A DNA stretch of 64,000 bases. Origin: Pandoraea vervacti (lineage in GTDB: Bacteria; Pseudomonadota; Gammaproteobacteria; Burkholderiales; Burkholderiaceae). The stretch spans positions 3,286,001-3,350,000 of the forward strand of contig NZ_CP010897.2 of the NCBI RefSeq assembly GCF_000934605.2, read 5' to 3'. This document shows, in pieces, positions 62,201 to 64,000 of this stretch; positions within the stretch are counted from its first letter, which is position 1; each line of letters begins with the position of its first letter. The position numbers were made by a program, and so were the translations under genes. The notes under the pieces were generated by a model that had not been told where the DNA came from, ran no database searches, and was given only the letters and a program-made list of their open reading frames with translations.

Positions 62201-62590
62201 GCTTCCGGTGATTTGCCCCCCGCCATCGGCATAAAGGCCATGTCCCGACGCGCCATACGTACTGACCGAAGCGATATCCGAGGACGTGCCGACCAGAGAA
62301 ATCGTGCCACCCGCCGTGGCGCGCGCCCCGTAGTTGGTGCCGGTGGCCGTCAGGACGACCGAGTTGCCGGTGTAAGTTCCAGCGCCGGAGACCTCGACGA
62401 CAGGTGCAGGTCCGGCACTGTCTCGCGCCGTGAACGCCACATCGACGCAACTCCCGGACGTGACGCTAAGCGCGGCCGGCGCGGCTGCACATTGCGCAAA
62501 CGCCTGCGCCGACGGCAGTAGCGCCGTCACCGCTGTGGTCAGGACAGCACGATGATAAACACTCGAACCCAACAACCCCTTCTTTCGCAA
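59243..62590 (-). CDS. autotransporter adhesin (type V secretion)
   Basis: 1115 residues from a TTG at 62590 (read LRKKGLLGSSVYHRAVLTTA); the frame is open 111 codons further, but without signal-like sequence, and no in-frame ATG is well placed. The signal peptide is VLTTAVTALLPSAQAFA, cut before QCAA. The passenger (~30-830) is made of degenerate beta-helix rungs such as YAAGGGSVSLTHTDVTTYGT and VFADAAGTVTLNNLNTYSFG. The autotransporter barrel (~850-1115) starts near YANGAWGRVFGARVSNRWSG and ends GTLGIRYNW with a terminal aromatic residue. The passenger should be shown on the cell surface and probably mediates adhesion. Confidence 0.88.
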   Translation of the reverse strand: MRKKGLLGSSVYHRAVLTTAVTALLPSAQAFAQCAAAPAALSVTSGSCVDVAFTARDSAGPAPVVEVSGAGTYTGNSVVLTATGTNYGARATAGGTISLVGTSSDIASVSTYGASGHGLYADGGGQITGSHTSVDTSDLGAYGVAAVGAGSSVSLTDSAVSTGADNAHGAYAAGGGSVSLTHTDVTTYGTGASAVFADAAGTVTLNNLNTYSFGDNAPGAVASGTDSSLTLNNTYVNIYGNDSAGLFAAGGGKITVNGGAIATGDYYGSIVIANAPGVLARGAGSSIRMSNGATSATYGANSPGLWADAGGRIDFSGYGIFTYQPDSAGVVASGAGSAVALTSTIVRTSGPSASGVRVTDAGTVVVTDTEITTGFRVTGSNPPVLQFPDAQIGLQAHGVDVVGAGSQVQAERSRITTHGDGAVGVRVSQGATALITGGAITTAGNAAHGIAVVDGGAVAASGTTVAVNGAGAAPIYIAGSGPSTVTVTGGSLGAANGAIVLAEGGTGTVSINGGTAITPAVVNGRRLLARVTEDTAGTSSRLMLNITGLPSLTGDIVVDPSTLTYNLANSQWTGNLALIGAGNTASANLSASQWTGDLLADAGNSADVTLAQGSVWTGLARNGTRVSIDASSVWNVTGDSNATGAVTNAGLVQFVPRPGAYTTLTVGSYTGSAGSRIGFNTYLGADNSPTNLLVIDGGRASGTTSVIVSNTGGAGAQTVADGIRLVRVNGGGTTTAGAFTLGQRVAAGAYEYQLFRGGSTDPNDWFLRSHLVDTSTGSAPSGSTEIPLYRPEVALYSPVPAIARQMGLSTLGTLHERVGEEENLRDLPESRAYANGAWGRVFGARVSNRWSGTVDASATGNLIGFQTGLDVYRRTADSGHRDHAGVYVAYADYNSPSVQGFALGTQNLTVGRLVMKGPSVGGYWTHFGPSGWYLDAVMQGSWYDAKATSDYGAGISTNATAYAGSLEAGYPMRFGEGGDWLVEPQAQIVYQGVSVGQSRDQYSSVDWSAGGAWTGRLGARLQYTTRDGHGTLWQPYARINLWHVFSGTDNTLFGQSSPTVEARFGDTAMELGGGVTAQVNRKLSFYAQASYRWSLDSGRNRRTATAGTLGIRYNW

Positions 62591-62849
62591 ATTGCCGTCC
62601 CATAGACTGGAGGTGGAAACAGCAAATGATGTTCTTATCCGGTCTTCTCGCAATCGACAAACTCCTCTTTCGGGATTTATTCGAAATTGAATCTGCCACA
62701 AAAAAGCAGACGAACTTATTAAAAAGCCCTTTAATGACGCGAGAATAGCAAACTGGTTTTTCTGACGAAAATCAGTATTAGCACGAAGAAGGGCCAGTCG
62801 ATCGCAATGCGGTCTTCCGTTCCGGACGAAACGGACGCCCCCGGCAAAA
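62591..62849. other. upstream region of the autotransporter gene
   Basis: About 260 bases. The minus strand has AT-rich promoter-like DNA at about 62690-62760. An out-of-frame ATG (62605 on the minus strand, MGRQFAKEGVVGF) precedes the proposed TTG, so a start-region frameshift is possible. No other gene is supported. Confidence 0.4.
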
Positions 62850-62878
62850 CAAAAAAAGCCGCAGACGATGCTGCGGCA
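62850..62878 (-). terminator. intrinsic terminator of the ferritin-like gene
   Basis: On the minus strand GCCGCAG, a six-base loop, CTGCGGC, then TTTTTTTGTTTT. It lies about 80 bases after the stop at 62961. Confidence 0.88.
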
Positions 62879-62960
62879 AAGAGGGAACAAGAGGGAACGC
62901 TTGCGGAGATCGAGTCGCCCCATGCAACTTCGACCGTCCCGGACCCGGTGTCGCGGCAGT

Positions 62961-63470
62961 TCAGCGCTTTGCCGTGTCGTCGTCGACCGCGTCGCGGGCC
63001 AGATAGGTCTGCGTTACTTGCGGAAGGTGGGCAAGCAACCAGCGCGCCATCTCGATCTCCTGCGGCAAGATCATTTCGCAAGTCTTGCGCACGTCGTCAC
63101 GTCCGCATTGCCTGGCCGCTGCGATGAGCGTCGTGTACGCTGCAATTTCGATGTTCTCGAAGACATAGCCCGCCATCGCACCCTTGACCACTTCGTCCGA
63201 CGCCAGACCACCGCCGAGCGCCTGCCCGAATGCGCCCACTCGGCCGGCGAGATCTTTCATCGTGGATGGACTGCTACCCAGCCCATCAAGGCAGGTCTCC
63301 AGTAATTTCTGCTGGTCGACGGTCTCCTCGATGTGCTGCTCGATTCGCACCTTGAGCTCGGGGTAATGCTCAAGCCGCGACGCTTGTGCTTTCAACATGG
63401 TTTCGGCGTGCTTCTCCATCGCATACGCGTCCCGAAGCCAGTCGATCAGATGGTCAAGTGATTCGTCCAT
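62961..63470 (-). CDS. DUF892 ferritin-like protein (YciF/YciE type)
   Basis: 169 residues from ATG 63470 with GGAGAGG directly upstream; the longer frame is not conserved. The DUF892 pattern is clear: LIDWLRDAYAMEKHAETMLK, then RIEQHIEETVDQQKLLETCL, and FENIEIAAYTTLIAAARQCG with the paired Glu/His residues of a di-iron four-helix bundle. Such proteins are made under general stress. It lies downstream of another ferritin-like gene in the same direction. Confidence 0.88.
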   Translation of the reverse strand: MDESLDHLIDWLRDAYAMEKHAETMLKAQASRLEHYPELKVRIEQHIEETVDQQKLLETCLDGLGSSPSTMKDLAGRVGAFGQALGGGLASDEVVKGAMAGYVFENIEIAAYTTLIAAARQCGRDDVRKTCEMILPQEIEMARWLLAHLPQVTQTYLARDAVDDDTAKR

Positions 63471-63535
63471 GTACCTCTCCGTTTGCGTTGAAAATCGGCA
63501 AATCTGTAAATCCGTCCTGTAATCCGACATACGGC

Positions 63536-64000
63536 TCACACGCCAGCTGTCGCGATCTCGGAAAGCCATTGCTTGACGCTGCTCAGATGCTCGTTTTCCT
63601 GCTTCAGCGCCTCGCCAAATGCCTGCGCCATCTCGGGCACCCCTTCCGCGTTCGCCATCTCGATGAGCAATTCCCAACCACATTGATCTGCGGCCTCGAT
63701 GGCAACTAGCGCCGTGCGCGCCTGAGGAACGTCGGTACGCGGGTCCGACAAGACCTGGATGAATCCCATGCTCATGACACCGCAGACATCAGCCGCCGGG
63801 GTCTGCGCAGTAGGATCGGCCCCGAGTTGGTGGATGCAATCGGCGAGCATCGCGAAATGCGCCGCCTCCTCCGCCCGGAAGTGCGAGAGCCGCGCCTGCA
63901 TTGGCCCATAGTCGTCACCGCAGTTTTCGACTTTACTGATCAGGGCTTCGTACAGGCGCACGCCGCTGCGCTCGAAAGCAAGCCGCTCTCCAAGACGGTC
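63536..64000 (-). CDS. ferritin-like protein (5' end outside window)
   Basis: At least 154 residues, open to the right edge (DRLGERLAFERSGVRLYEAL). Ferritin-like helices contain HFRAEEAAHFAMLADCIHQL, ALVAIEAADQCGWELLIEMA and ALKQENEHLSSVKQWLSEIA, with Glu and His residues in the spacing of a di-iron or rubrerythrin-like bundle. The stop lies 65 bases before the DUF892 gene, so the two are probably co-transcribed stress genes. Confidence 0.8.
   Translation of the reverse strand, partial: DRLGERLAFERSGVRLYEALISKVENCGDDYGPMQARLSHFRAEEAAHFAMLADCIHQLGADPTAQTPAADVCGVMSMGFIQVLSDPRTDVPQARTALVAIEAADQCGWELLIEMANAEGVPEMAQAFGEALKQENEHLSSVKQWLSEIATAGV

Overview
The window looks like chromosomal DNA of a high-GC betaproteobacterium of the Burkholderiaceae, most like Pandoraea. 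This is inferred from the core genes (sucA-sucB-lpd followed by zapE, a long proteobacterial gshA, mrcA, azlCD), from the Tad pilus gene order, and from the Gly/Ser/Pro-rich 'collagen-like' lipoproteins. No 16S rRNA or other species marker is present.

Layout. (1) 1-14830, minus strand: a complete Tad/Flp pilus locus with two Flp pilins, prepilin peptidase (TadV), a TadE pseudopilin, RcpC, the secretin RcpA, TadZ, the ATPase TadA, the inner-membrane pair TadB/TadC, the TPR lipoprotein TadD, a DUF3613 protein and TadG. A sigma-54 activator runs off the left edge. (2) 14900-15817: an AT-rich intergenic region with a 20-codon ORF behind a strong ribosome-binding site and a nested inverted repeat built from CGTTAC units. 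(3) 15818-24822: three paralogous repeat-rich lipoproteins, a MarR regulator, an IS110 insertion with a candidate bridge RNA, and a GHSLGGG lipase-like protein. (4) 24861-47333: mostly housekeeping and small secreted proteins: two DUF2147 paralogues, DUF2939, zapE, the 2-oxoglutarate dehydrogenase operon, a chemoreceptor, a LysE exporter, PBP1a, AzlCD, GshA, a TauE/SafE transporter and an acyl-CoA synthetase.

(5) 47636-59097: a genomic island of about 11.4 kb in tRNA-Pro(GGG). A perfect 34-bp direct repeat (attL inside the tRNA 3' end, attR at 59064-59097) brackets it. The island has brought its own near-copy of the tRNA terminator. No integrase is left. The cargo is a small membrane-anchored protein, a dead SRAP (YedK/HMCES-like) gene, an FRG-domain protein, a membrane protein and a coiled-coil protein with a nuclease-like C-terminus. 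Its middle is a nest of insertion sequences: an outer IS3 element (50697-57295) is split by an IS30 element (51622-53072) and by an IS66 element (53288-57194), and the IS66 element is itself split by a second IS3-family element.

(6) 59099-64000: the original tRNA terminator, a large autotransporter adhesin on the minus strand, and two ferritin-like stress proteins, the second cut by the window edge.

How the parts fit: three separate surface systems (Tad pili, repeat lipoproteins, an autotransporter) lie within 63 kb, which suggests a chromosome region rich in adhesion functions. The island is the best place to look for an undescribed system, probably defence-related (FRG plus nuclease-like protein), but that function is inferred from domain type and context only.
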